Shown here in pieces: positions 1-9,370 of a DNA stretch of 64,000 nt; the first letter of the stretch is position 1, and every line of letters starts with the position of its first letter. The translations under genes and the position numbers were made by a program. Origin of the DNA: Cheiracanthium punctorium. Lineage: Eukaryota > Arthropoda > Arachnida > Araneae > Cheiracanthiidae. The stretch is taken from positions 62,001-126,000 of the forward strand of contig JAWZYV010012351.1 in assembly GCA_038373885.1 (NCBI GenBank), given 5' to 3'. Below the pieces are notes generated by a model that worked only from the letters and a program-made list of their open reading frames with translations, was not told where the DNA came from and searched no databases.

Positions 1-127
1 TACTGAAGGATTTCCATAATTCTAAACTGAAGTTAGGAAAATTAGTAGAATAAATTATTTTAAAGTATGTGCTGATAATTTCAAGTGCAGCCCGGCTGTA
101 CTTGCTGTATCCCACGAGCCACCACTG
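1..127 (-). mobile_element. hAT element end (fragment, 1-kb family)
   Basis: Reverse complement of the left end of the two full copies at 50816-51845 and 54995-56044. It reads outward to CCACGAGCCACCACTG at 112-127, the mutated terminal repeat CAGTGGCGGCTCGTGG. The rest of the element lies before the window. The next 8 bases (CAGATAAT) would be one arm of the target duplication, which cannot be checked because the other end is missing. Confidence 0.8.
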
Positions 128-135
128 CAGATAAT

Positions 136-500
136 CGGGTGCCAAAATTCACACTATTCACTTAAATTAACTTTGAATGTCGCCTTCAGCGCTGGGAAAA
201 AAACACGCAATTTTGGTATATAAATACAAAAAAGAAAACTAATTATCTCAAGCACTTCGCAATTTTTAGGATGTATGTTCACAAGCTGTACTAGACACCG
301 GAACAAACGAAAAATTTTGCAGAATAGCCACTCTTAGAAATATTTTGCTGTGCAGCTCCACGTTTAAGATTTTTTTCAGAAAGTTTCCGAATTTATCGCA
401 GTGTGTAGTGCAGCTTGTAAAGAATCATCCTGAATTTTTTCGAATCCTTGGTGCAGTTAGTTTATTTTAATTTATGTACCAAAACCGTGAGGCAGATATC
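136..500. repeat. Dispersed repeat related to hAT element interior at 36.8/40.0 kb
   Basis: AT-rich sequence with recognisable similarity to 36800-36865 plus 40006-40265: the same succession of a 'ttttggta(t/c)ataaataca' start, a 'caagctgtac' block, 'ttcagaaa', 'gcagctt', 'agaatcatc' and 'gtttattt(t/c)aatttatgtac'. I therefore read it as a diverged copy of the interior of the hAT element at 36476-40543. No coding potential. Confidence 0.5.
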
Positions 501-669
501 GTTTCTTCGATCTATACCCTCAGATATTGGATATTTTATGTGGAGCTAAAATGATTATTTGTATTACCCATTTCCCACTGGTAAAAATGTGCACGAAAAG
601 TCAAATGATTGAATAGTTACGAGCAAGGAAGAAAATAATAATAGGAAAAGATTGAAGGGTAGTTGGAAA

Positions 670-835
670 AGATTCCATAAAGTTGGAAAGTGTATCGTTA
701 TTAATGAGTGTGCCGTATTTTTCTTCCTTGTTCCATAAAAACCCATCATCGGAATCGAAATCTCTCTTAAATTCACCTACTAAAACTATTTTACAATCTT
801 AGCCAAGTACATTCCAATTATACTCCCCCTTTAAA
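670..835 (+). repeat. One unit of the ~160-bp dispersed tandem family
   Basis: One diverged unit of the family arrayed at 14320-15478: 'ggaaagtgtatc', 'gtgccgtattttt', 'ataaaacccatc', 'ggaatcgaaatct', 'cctactaaaactattttacaatctt' (split here by words) in the same order. Other copies lie at 5160-5365 and, reversed, 38930-39170. Confidence 0.6.
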
Positions 836-1380
836 ATAAATTGTTGCGTTTTGGCACCTAACTTAGCGATTCTTTATCAAAAATTACAAACCTTGTGCGA
901 CTTTCACCATTTTATTAACCCCCCCCCTCGCATGGACTTTAAGGGCACCCACAGAAATTTTGTAAAGTCGGCGCCTCTGATCTAAATAATAAAAGTCCTG
1001 AATATAACGGTGCAGGGATCGACTCACCCTCCCGGTGCATCTGGCGATAATGTTGAAATTTTGATAAAAACGACATTTTTATCGCTCTTTTTGTAAAGTT
1101 CGAAAGATCTCTAAAAAATGAACCTTTTTCAAAGTTGCAGGTAATTTCAACCCTAAATATCTAGCGAGATATCACGCCTTGAAAAAGTAAACACAAGCGA
1201 AGCAAAGATCGATGAACGAGATCTACGAGAGTTGGTGGCATCTATGAATTATATTAACAACTCCGTCGCGAAGCGGCGTGTGTGGAATCATTCCTCGATT
1301 CTTTGAAAAAAAATTACGGAACATAATTCCTGGCGTAAATCGATTAGATGACGTCATATGCTGACGAAAATACTCCTTTT
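836..1380. other. Unassigned AT-rich stretch
   Basis: No ORF of interest and no inverted termini that I could pair. It contains a C-tract near 920 and a GTCGCGAAGCGGCG hairpin near 1265, similar in style to the hairpins at 2270-2360. Confidence 0.4.
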
Positions 1381-1432
1381 GCGTGACAAGCAATGGAAAG
1401 ACAGTTTTTCTTCGGGGTAGTCCCCAATTTCT

Positions 1433-1465
<33 letters not shown>

Positions 1466-1625
1466 GATTTGTCCCCACAATGTAAAAAAGCAATTGGGGA
1501 AAATTTTTAATTATGGCATTGTTTTTTTAATTACATTACTGTTAATTATTTCATTAATTAGAAAATGTCCCCAATTGTGTTTCAAATTTGGGGACATGTC
1601 CTCAATTTTACGTTAAAAAAATATG
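1381..1625. repeat. Low-complexity stretch with GTCCCCAATT motifs and a long poly-T
   Basis: The word (G)TCCCCAATT or its complement occurs around 1419, 1493, 1567 and 1588, around a poly-T run of about 30 at 1434-1463. The opposed copies near 1567 and 1590 could pair as a hairpin. This looks like the remnant of a short foldback element. The ORFs on both strands here are only poly-Phe/poly-Lys readings of the T run. Confidence 0.4.
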
Positions 1626-2209
1626 GTCACCTTAATTTAACTGAAAAATTTTATAGATTTTGGGCAAATTTATTGAGAATGCGTTAAAATTTTGTTTGCA
1701 CAACACTTAAACACCTATTTGTAGGAATTTCTTTTTAGAAATTGGCAACACTTTTTGAGATGCGAAAAACGTATTTGATGTTGTTTGTGAAAGTTATTAT
1801 TTTTTTTTCGTTGATCTCAGCCGAGTATTTTTAAACGTTAACGGCGTGACATTTGTGAAATCCTGTTTTAAAGTGAGTGTTGTAGATTGTTTTGGTGACA
1901 GCGTTTGTTTAATTTTGAATTCGTCTAAACGGATGGATTTTAATTTCAACGTTGTTCGATCGTAACTTTTATTTCGATTGTTTTGGGACATTTGTTTTAT
2001 TTTTGTCATAAATCCATAAACGTTTGCTTAATTTTGAAGTGTTTAATTGAGTGTTTTAGATTGTTTTTGTCATAAGCGTTTGTTTAACTTTGAATTCCTT
2101 TAACCGGATGGATTTTCATTTCAACGTTGTTAGATTCCATACCTTTTTTTAAGGTTAATTTGGTGTCGTTTATTTTGTTTTTGTCGTAAATATATAATTA
2201 CTATCCGGC
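1626..2209. other. Unassigned stretch with a short imperfect internal repeat
   Basis: AT-rich. The block 'gtttgtttaa(t/c)tttgaatt' followed by 'ggatggatttt(a/c)atttcaacgttgtt' occurs twice (about 1905-1960 and 2070-2130), a roughly 165-bp direct repeat. No gene seen. Confidence 0.5.
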
Positions 2210-2362
2210 AGACGACCCGCAGATTGCAAATTTCGGTTGCGAAGAGGATCGTACCATAGGTTGCACAAGCCAGTCGCGAAGCGGCCAGTGTGCTCTATGT
2301 TGCATATTTTGGCCGCGAAGCGGCCATCTGCGGCCAAAATTGGTCGCCGAAAGCGGCTAGTA
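2210..2362 (+). mobile_element. Hairpin-rich, Helitron-like 3' end (candidate)
   Basis: GC-rich hairpins GGCCGCGAAGCGGCC (about 2310) and GCCGAAAGCGGC (about 2346) sit directly before CTAG followed by T at 2357-2361. A stem-loop just upstream of CTRR and a 3' T is the known signature of Helitron 3' ends. The two longer elements ending at 29230 and 50760 finish the same way. I cannot place the 5' end, so this is only a candidate. Confidence 0.35.
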
Positions 2363-3297
2363 TATAAACAAATGTAAATAAAGAAGAGTAAATTCGCAAC
2401 AACATGCTGGAGTTATTTTTAGTCTACTGACCTGCCACGACAGAGAAAGTCTTCAAACAGGGTTTCCGCAGGCAGAGGGGTTTGAAAGGGGAGGGGGAGG
2501 GTTCGGAAATCGAGTGCTTTTCCGACAAATTAGTACGATCTTACAACAAACTTTCGAGAACTACATAGAACAAATGGTAAAATTGTATTACATGGTTGCC
2601 ACTCAATTTCTCAAACAAAATTCCCTGATTTTTTTAAGTTTACCAGGACAATTTTGATAAAATTCCAAACTAAGTTGTAATACAATTTATAATTGTCATA
2701 TCAACACAGATTATTAATAACTATGGGAATCGGCAGCATAAGGGAGAGTACTCCACCAACCTTGGATTTTTGTATGCCGTTTGTTTTCCTGCTCTTTCGT
2801 TCTTTCTGACATGGTAACCATATGCTGAAATTAATCCTCCCCTTCCCCTTGAAAATTATTCTGTCGACTCCCATGCCATGAACCTTCATGATACCTGTGG
2901 CAAATCACATCTGTAAAATTCACCGCCCAAAGCAACCAGCCCCCCTGGGAAGATGGCCCTCGTGTAGGCTTGCCATAACACAAAAACAAATAAATCACAC
3001 AGACTGATGAAAAATGGAGAATTACTTACAAATGTGGATTTCTGATAACATTTTCTAGGTCAATTTTTGAGAATTTTTACGGATTTTTAGGCAATATTTG
3101 AAATATTCCCTGATTTTCTTTGTGAAAATGAAATTCCCTGACTTTTCCAGCTCTCTTTGACCGGTGGCAACTTGGTAGGTGTAGGAAAACCAAAGAACAC
3201 GAGTTGGCATCGATCGGAGGCAACCTTTGATGCCAACTGGGAAAAAAATTCTTTCCCCCACATTTAAAATGCAGTGGACCTCCATGAGTACGTAGTG
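2363..3297. other. Unassigned stretch with a probable degraded SINE tail
   Basis: No convincing ORF. At about 2900-2985, 'gaagatggccctcgtgtaggcttgccataacac' (split here) resembles the reverse of the SINE tail at 59605-59640, so a decayed plus-strand SINE 3' part is likely. The remainder is AT-rich with nothing recognisable. Confidence 0.35.
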
Positions 3298-4789
3298 CAC
3301 TCACTTCCAAAAGCTAAGAACGGAAAGAAAAATATTAACTTCCGTATGCCAATTTAAATTAAAGGAGCTGAAATTTTTCTGCAAAGATGGAAGGTATGAA
3401 AATATGTTGGGTAACAGCCAATCATGGTTTCGCGTCGAGAAATATGCAAAACAGACAGTCGTATGGAAGGCGGCATTCTGAAGGTTACAAGAGTTGTATG
3501 TAAGTGCTGATGAAAGGTGTTTAGAACATTCGTACGATTTGTTTTTAAGCTAGACGTGTTTCTATGGCTTCCAGAAAATGAATGGACAATTATGAGAGCT
3601 GGCGAATGCATTGAAGTAGGACAGTCTATCACAGGCGTTTTTCTTCTCTTCGGCGTTCATCATTCCGCCATTATACGATTATGAAAACAATTCCAAACTA
3701 GCCATCTGAAGACCTGTAGCCGGTCGTCCAAGGGTTAGGACCCCGCAGAAGATCGATATATTGCTGTTGTAGCCAAGTGTAATGAAAGATCGACCTCCAC
3801 ACGTGTGACATCTGTGGTTGCAGCTGCCATTGGTAAGACTATATCTGCCACTATTGTTCGTCGAAGACTACACATAATGGTCTGTACGCCCGGGCACCCC
3901 GAGTTTGTGTTCCTTTAGCCGCCCAATCCAGAAGGGAACGATTAAAATGGTGCCGCCAGCATGTTAATTGGATTGAGTCTGATTAAGATCCAAATTTGCG
4001 TTAAAACCCGATGATAAACGTGTAAGGATCTGGAGGCGACAAGGCACACGCAATCAGCCCGAGAACTTTACCGAACATCTCGCATTTCGCGGTGGAAGCA
4101 TCATGGTCTGGGCAGGGATTTCATTGGGATATCGCACCGACCAATACATCTGCAGGTGAGGTTCTGTGACGGCTGTACGACATCAAGATGAAGGCCTAGA
4201 CCCCCTCCCCATTGTGTAACTGTACGCTGCAGCATTTGATCTTTCTTTCGCTTCAATGGACGATAATGCACGTCCCCATAGAGCTGCCATCGTTAACGAT
4301 TTTCTGGAAAGTGTGGGGAATGCGCGTATGGAGTGGCTGGCTTACTCGACGGACTTTAATCCAATTGAAAATATTTGGGATGCCCACGGCTGTGCTGTAT
4401 GTAGACTTTCTCACCTCCAGCACCTCTCAGAGATTTAGAAACTATCTTACAAGGGGAATGGCAATTATTGGTTTCTGCGAAGGTTGATCACCTAGCAACT
4501 TGCATTATCACAAGCTATACACTTTTATGAAAGTGAGGGCGGCTAACATACCCTATTAATGCCGGACTTTGTTATTTGTTTTGAATTAAGCATCATTTTG
4601 TTAACTACGAAAATATGACACTAATCTTATAATTTACGAAAATTCGATATTTTTTATATCTGTTTGTAATTATTTCCTTTGTTTTATAAATAAACATAGA
4701 GCTACTTAGTTGCAACATTTCGTGTCAATCAAAGCAGTACTTGTCCATTTTTTTTTTTTTTTACCCCTCCCTGCTTTTGGAAGTGGGTG
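3298..4789 (+). mobile_element. Tc1-like DNA transposon (degraded, with TIRs)
   Basis: Bounded by a 17-bp inverted pair, CACTCACTTCCAAAAGC at 3298-3314 and its complement at 4773-4789 with one mismatch. TA follows the right end (4790-4791) and a TA lies 4 bp before the left end, so the exact left boundary is not certain. The length of about 1.5 kb fits Tc1 elements. The interior carries a broken Tc1 transposase at 3715-4440. About 300 bp between the left repeat and the gene is non-coding. Non-functional. Confidence 0.75.
3715..4440 (+). pseudogene. Tc1 transposase pseudogene
   Basis: Encodes a DDE/D-type transposase that would bind its own TIRs and cut and paste the element in the nucleus. 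Visible in order, with frame changes: a GRPRVRTP linker followed by the second helix-turn-helix (DRYIAVVAKCN..., about 3725-3870), then a core block with RVRIWRRQGTRNQP (about 4020-4065) and GGSIMVWAGISLG (about 4090-4130). The catalytic MDDNARPHRA (4256-4285) follows, then the distal acidic motif DFNPIENIWD (about 4351-4380). The first catalytic Asp region (about 3965-4000) contains stop codons. Further stops and frameshifts occur near 3750-3990 and 4140-4250, and the C-terminus is truncated at a stop at 4436. The family assignment is secure; the copy is dead. Confidence 0.85.
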
Positions 4790-4892
4790 TATTTCTCTCG
4801 TGGCAATAGGACAGTAATTTCGCATGCACTAAAAGAAACACGTCATGCATCGGCAGTGTTGTATTTATTTGTTATTCCTGTTTTTCTCAGAC

Positions 4893-5138
4893 CTGTCTGC
4901 GATGAGATCTGTCAGGTGCCGAGTGGACAAGGATTAGGGCCCTCTCCGAGCAGACCCTAGGAGCCCTGAACCGGGCGACGTTGGGCAGGAATAAGGGCGC
5001 CTTGTTGTTCCGCTGCTCCGTGTTGCTCAGCTGCAGTCGGATGAAGAAGATTGATCCGAGAAGAAGTCCACAGGCGAGGACGGACGCGAAGATTCGGCGG
5101 TAGACGGACATAGGACGGCCGGGTTGGTCGCAGAGGCG
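4893..5138 (-). CDS. First coding exon of a beta-1,3-galactosyltransferase-like (GT31) gene, partial
   Basis: GC-rich exon on the minus strand, entered through a classical acceptor (poly-T, then CTCTGCAG ending at 5139). It is left through CAG|GTCTGA, which falls in phase 0 after residue 73. ATG is at 5111, but the reading frame is open back to the acceptor, so an upstream exon could add residues. The peptide has a short basic cytoplasmic tail (MSVYRR), one hydrophobic anchor (about residues 7-26, FASVLACGLLLGSIFFI), a stem, and then CSERALILVHSAPDRSHRRQ at the exon end. In GT31 Golgi enzymes the start of the catalytic domain reads [FL]L[IV]x[VI]xSA with R then AIRxTW. Here the exon stops exactly before the expected AIRxTW. 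Expected role from the family: a Golgi type II membrane enzyme that adds beta-1,3-linked Gal, GalNAc or GlcNAc to glycans. The substrate cannot be told. No following exon lies between 1 and 4892, so the rest is outside the window or lost; a processed or decayed fragment is the alternative. Confidence 0.6.
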
Positions 5139-5146
5139 CTGCAGAG
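5139..5146 (-). promoter_or_regulatory. 3' splice acceptor of the GT31-like exon
   Basis: On the minus strand a run of 13 T is followed by CTCTGCAG, a strong polypyrimidine tract and AG acceptor directly before the exon. It supports the exon being part of a spliced gene. Confidence 0.6.
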
Positions 5147-5159
5147 AAAAAAAAAAAAA

Positions 5160-5365
5160 GCATATTTGTAAAATCTCAAATACTTTCAGAATTTAAATTT
5201 GCACCATATTGTTATATAGCAAACGCGTATCATAATCCGTGCGTTGTTCCTATTTTTTTGTTTGTTTGTTTCATTATGTTGCAAAGTGTATCATAATCTA
5301 TGTATTGGCCCTGTTTTTTTTTCTTGCTTCTTTGTGTTCTATAGTCTATAGTAATCTATGTTCCG
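5160..5365 (+). repeat. Diverged units of the ~160-bp dispersed tandem family
   Basis: Two partial units with 'gtatcataatc(c/t)' and 'ttcttgcttctttgt' blocks matching the array at 14320-15478. On the minus strand they lie in the intron just upstream of the GT31-like exon. Confidence 0.5.
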
Positions 5366-5518
5366 ACGCCATTTGTCTTTCTACCTACCTCCACCAAACC
5401 TTGTCCTAGACCTCCAATCCACCACCTTGGACATATTACCTCTAGGTCATTATGCACCTGGAGGGTAAAATGCGCAGGGGACACATACATGAACAACACG
5501 CCTCGGTGCACTGTGATC

Positions 5519-5793
5519 TAGAGACTCTTTTTTGACGACAGCTGGCTGTGCACAGCCAGCTGCGTCAAAAAAGGGTCACTAGATCTGTGGCACGCGATGA
5601 ACGTTTCGATCGTCCGCCATCTTGCTCGTAGCTAAGTCGAGCGATGGCACAGCCAGCTGCGTCAAAAAAGGGTCTCTAGATCTGTAGCACGCGATGAATG
5701 TTTCGATCGTCCGCCGTCTTGCTGATAGTTAAGTCGAGCGATGGCAACAGCTGCCCTTTTTTCAGCATCGGGAAAGGGTTGCGCCTCAGAGGG
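5519..5793 (-). mobile_element. piggyBac-like palindromic foldback element (rearranged copy)
   Basis: Contains the family's palindromic core (CTAGAGAC..TTTTTTGACG..CAGCTGGCTGTGC and its mirror) at 5519-5580. The arm reading GGCACGCGATGAACGTTTCG..GCCATCTTGCT then occurs twice in tandem. It ends with ..GGGTTGCGCCTCAGAGGG directly before TTAA (5794-5797), i.e. the terminus CCCTTTGAGGCGC read backwards. The duplicated arm sets this copy apart from those at 57-59 kb. Confidence 0.7.
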
Positions 5794-5964
5794 TTAATTG
5801 CTACTGCTCATAGAGTTAGTCCACGATTTAATGCTGCAAAGAAAGGACGTTACCAAAAAAAAAGTTCAACAGTGCCTGGTAGTCAGAGCTATCGTCAAGA
5901 CACTTTTATGAGAGGGAGAAGGAGCAGTCCTTAAACCGCGAAGTCAAATATCCAGGGTTCACAA

Positions 5965-6080
5965 ATGTTACCGGGAATGCCTAAAACTAGCCGGCAAAGC
6001 ATGAAATGATTAGTATTTCACACATTTCTTAGGCATTCCATAGAATGCCAGATGAGAAACTGGCAAAGTATGAAATACAT
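5965..6080. repeat. Palindromic repeat with GGCATTC..GAATGCC units
   Basis: Contains TTAGGCATTCCATAGAATGCC, an almost perfect palindrome, flanked by further AATGCC words. The same family occurs at 11935-12115 with GGCATTGTATACAATGCC and GGCATTCTATAGAATG. It may be a short foldback element; no coding. Confidence 0.5.
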
Positions 6081-6310
6081 ATCCGACTGTATGTAAAATG
6101 TAATGAACTGTAATTTAAAATGTCATTCAAGCTTTCCGTGCTGCATATGTGTATATTAATTTTAATTTCTTATTTTTTATATGAAAAATTTGTTTCCCTT
6201 AATAAGAAAGGCATAAGTTTTGTTTTCTTCAACTTTTATTTTTCTGAACGTATCACGAATAATTTTTATGGCACTTTCATATTTTTTTCAGAATAACATC
6301 TGTAGACCTA

Positions 6311-6722
6311 GTGAAATTTTTTGGGTCTTGCAAAGGGCCAGTAGTAACATATTTTCGTGAGGCCCCTTACAGCGACGGTTGGACCTAGTGATGTATCTTT
6401 TTTGTTTTTGTTTTTTTGGGGGGCGGGGGGGTTCGCAAAGAGCCAGCGATAGCATATTTTCCAGGGGTCCCTTACAGCGATGGCCAGGCCCAGTGATATC
6501 TTTTTGGGTCTCGCAAAGGACCAGCGGTTTCATATTTTCAAATGCCCCCCCCCCCCCCTGCAGCGATGGCAGGACTCAATAATGTTTTTTTTTTTGGGGG
6601 GGGGTCCTCGCAAAGAGCCTGCGTTAGCATATTTTCGCGGGGCTCCCTACAGCGATGGCCGGACCCAGCGATGTTTTTGGGTCTCGCAAAGGGCCAGCGG
6701 TAGCATATTTTCGAGGGGGAGC
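6311..6722 (-). repeat. ~84-bp tandem array, about 5 units
   Basis: Units read GGGTCTCGCAAAGGGCCAGC, then GGTAGCATATTTTCG, then GGGGCCCCTTACAGCGATGG, then CCGGACCCAGTGATG. They are separated by T or G homopolymers of varying length. This is the reverse complement of the array at 48867-49367. ORFs read through it on both strands are by-products of the repeat. Confidence 0.85.
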
Positions 6723-7144
6723 AATATAAGGATTCCAGTGCAATTTGCCTCTCGCTTTGATTGACAGCTGTCAGCGCGGGTGCAACTGGCCCTCGTCCCG
6801 TTATACAAGGTGTGCCAAAAAGGTGGTAACGGGCTTTTGTTCTTTAACTATCAGAGATAAGTGGGCAATGTAAATTGAAAAAATGTTCAAAATGAGATCA
6901 GAAATAACACTCTATGAAAAAATTTCCTCTCGTTGATTTTCAAAAAAGATGCATTTTTTAAATTTGTATACGATCCACGTACAAAAAAAATCACAATTAG
7001 TAAAATGTGCCCCATACACTAATCAGATGACATACAAAATTTCAGAATTATATACCGTAAAAAGCGTCAGAGATATGAAGATAAATATAACGTTGACTTG
7101 AACCACTTTTCAATGGCTCTGGAAGGGAAAAAAATCAGGTTGAA

Positions 7145-7319
7145 CAGGGGCGTAGCCAATGGGGGAGGGGCGGGGTTAGGGGGGTCATAACCCTCCAATG
7201 AGGAATTTTTTTGCCATGCAAAATGTATATTCTTCACTCTCTTATCACACACATGTATGCATATATGCGAGTTGCAGTAGTCGTAACTCCCCCATGAAAA
7301 ATTTCTGACTACGCCCCTG
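7145..7319. mobile_element. hAT MITE, CAGGGGCGTAGCCA family
   Basis: 14-bp TIRs CAGGGGCGTAGCCA and TGACTACGCCCCTG. Flanks AGGTTGAA and AGTTGAA form an 8-bp duplication with one base lost. The interior shares 'aaaatgtatattcttcactc' and 'atgtatgcatatatg' blocks with copies at 53734-53894 and 60251-60411. Non-autonomous; just inside the TIR is a G-tract. Confidence 0.9.
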
Positions 7320-7569
7320 AGTTGAATGATCTCATTTCAGGGGTAGTACAGAAAATACGAAAGGAAATCTTTTTTTCCCAATCTAGTAGTAGGGGAGCCA
7401 TGATGCTAATTAGGGATTTACTCGAGCGTCGTGAGGACCTATTAGATTTTGTAGTTTAGCTAATAAGAAGAATAAAAAGTTATATAATGTTTCCTTTCAG
7501 TGGTGGGGGAAGCGTATACAGACCTTCAAAGATGTTAAAAAAAAAAAAACAGTTTGGGGAAAGTTGCCC

Positions 7570-8633
7570 AAAACGGGATATTGAGCCTCGGAGCTTGACT
7601 GGTGGTGCTATTTCGCGGGAGACAGGCTAAACTGGTTCCCGATCGCCATGACAGCATTCTCAGTTGATCTCTCAACGCTAGCCACGTGTTTCGCTAAGAA
7701 ATATTTTTTCAAAGTTTTCAAGCGAGATTTTTACTTACTTTGTACTTTTTTCGACTGCAGAACAACTATCCTTGTGCTTCTCCGTCCTTCGGAACAATTC
7801 CGGTAAGTACTGTGTTTTGTTCGTAGCTATTTTAACAACAATTTCATGTATTTAAATATTACTAGTGAGTGACGGTTCAGGGGTCAGCCATTTATGTTGT
7901 CAAAAGCATCACGGTCGGGCAAAACGGGACACTTTTGGGGTGCCCAAAACGGGATACAATTTTGATGTGTCCCGTTTTACCCGACCATTTCCATTTATGT
8001 TTTGGCAATGTGTTTAAGTTATTTTAATTGAAATAAGTAATGAATAAAAATATATATAATCAATTACAACAACTGCAACGTAACGAGGCCAGATCCGAAG
8101 GATCTTCAAGTTCAGTCATAGCATCTAAGAGTTTGCAGTCATCACAACCACTAGAGACAGTATTGAATGATCAATCTAGTGATGGGGGCACCGATAACAC
8201 TAGCACAAACGCAGGAGTTATCCAAGCGTCCACTTCAACAGGAAACAAAGGACTCGGGCCATACTATCGTCCTTCACTTCCATTTTCTATATCACCCAAA
8301 GAAATTCTACCTCCACCGCGAGTGATTGGACCAAGACCTCAAAATAAACACGATAGGAGAAGAGGGAAAACAGCAATTATAACAGGAAGCCCATATAAAC
8401 TTGAGTTGGAAGAAGAAGAGCGTGAAAAAAAGGAACAAGAAAGAACTCAAAAGCTGAAAAAAGGGACTGCCAAAACAAGTCTCTTGAATGTTCCGAAGAC
8501 AAAACAAACGAGGCGTAAAAGAAAACCAAGTGGAGATGCAGATAAAGTTAAAAAATATTACTCTGAACCTGAAAAAAAAATCACAATCATCATTTGTAAA
8601 AATCGAAGAAAATGGACCTAACATAAGAAAACC

Positions 8634-8664
<31 letters not shown>

Positions 8665-9174
8665 GTTAGCCAAGGTTGGACGTCGTCGTCTTCAGAAGAT
8701 GAAGCATGTATTTGTTGCAACGCTCTGTATCTTGAATCGAAATCTGGAGAAGCCTGGGTACAATGCTCGAGCTGCAAGGGATGGGCCCACGAAGCCTGTT
8801 CCAAAGCAGAAGAAGAAGACGACACATTTTTATGCGATTTCTGTGTTATGTAATTTTTCAAATTTACAATTAAAAAGTTTCTTTCTATAAAAACACAGCC
8901 TATTTTTGTTCTAAAAACTAAATCAAAAGTAAAATCAGCAAAAACTTAATAACATACAAATCCCTATCCCGTTTTACCCACCCTTGGCAGGGTAAAACGG
9001 GATCGTGTAAGACTTTGTGAAACCAGTATTTTTCACATAAATATTATTGAACAAATGTGACAAAGGTATTTTAAGTAGTTGAAAAGGTGAATACTTTTAA
9101 ATGACATCTAACTTTGGAATGTACCTTGTACACAATAAGAAATAAAGCGAAGAATAGATAAGCTATCCCGTTTT
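7570..9174. promoter_or_regulatory. Seven AAAACGGG/CCCGTTTT motifs, likely transposase-binding subterminal sites
   Basis: Exact 8-mers at about 7570, 7921, 7946, 7971, 8968, 8994 and 9167, none in the coding part between. They are in both orientations and grouped at the two ends of the pogo element. Subterminal repeats bound by transposase are known in DNA transposons; a binding role here is inferred only from number and placement. Confidence 0.5.
8040..8853 (+). pseudogene. C-terminal part of a pogo-like transposase with a PHD finger (one frameshift)
   Basis: Two overlapping frames make one protein. Frame one (8040-8621) has a Ser/Thr-rich N-terminal part, then YYRPSLPFSISPKEILPPPR (about residues 75-94). 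This is the known pogo/Tigger C-terminal linker style ending in 'P..KP..RRRGK', followed by a charged Glu/Lys coiled stretch. At the A9 run (about 8572-8580) the frame must shift to continue into 8581-8853. That part encodes a Lys-rich tract over a second long A-run, then a PHD-type zinc finger with the ligand order C-x2-C..C-x2-C..H-x2-C..C-x2-C (CICC, CSSC, HEAC, CDFC). Similar PHD tails occur on pogo-type transposases in arthropods. The DDE core is absent. Either decay or an assembly error in the A-run explains the frameshift. ATG 8040 is the first in frame, but the missing upstream part makes it a doubtful native start. Confidence 0.75.
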
Positions 9175-9207
9175 GGGGTACTTTCCCCTACATGGAGTAC
9201 TCGAGCG

Positions 9208-9370
9208 CAGGGGTCGCGCTGTCGATCGCCAACGTTGCGAATTGCGATAATAAAATTAGTTTGGCGAAAGAAAATACAATTTGGCGAAAGTATTGGCAAT
9301 TGCCTTTCTTAATGATGTCCGACAAAAATCTGATTTGGCGAAACTTTAAAAAAAGCCAGCGCGACACCTG
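9208..9370. mobile_element. hAT MITE, CAGGGGTCGCGCTG family
   Basis: 163 bp. TIRs CAGGGGTCGCGCTG and CAGCGCGACACCTG. Exact 8-bp target duplication CTCGAGCG at 9200-9207 and 9371-9378, created inside one of the CTCGAGCGCGTCAGA subterminal repeats of the surrounding element. Interior has 'tttggcgaaag' repeated. Non-coding. Confidence 0.95.

Larger units (their letters stand above)
7550..9194 (+). mobile_element. pogo-like element, internally deleted
   Basis: TIRs: CAGTTTGGGGAAAGTTGCCC (7550-7569), running on into AAAACGGGATA, and the mirror at 9163-9194 with a few mismatches. The interior starts with a 5' part containing a good splice donor (CCG|GTAAGTA at about 7802), then goes straight into the C-terminal part of a pogo-type transposase (8040-8853). 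The DNA-binding and DDE regions are missing, so this is a deletion derivative. AAAACGGG or its complement occurs 7 times, clustered towards both ends. No TA duplication remains recognisable. Confidence 0.8.

Noticed and set aside
1223..1616. Overlapping ORFs on both strands
   Set aside because: They consist largely of poly-Lys/poly-Phe from one T/A homopolymer; no conserved motif.
4957..5163. Second minus-strand ORF over the GT31 exon
   Set aside because: Shifted frame starting in the intronic poly-T; lacks the anchor and SAP motif.
6288..6764. ORFs of 67-94 aa on both strands
   Set aside because: By-products of the reverse-oriented 84-bp array.
8307..8861. 184-aa minus-strand ORF
   Set aside because: Antisense shadow of the pogo transposase C-terminus; Phe-rich where the sense strand is Lys-rich.
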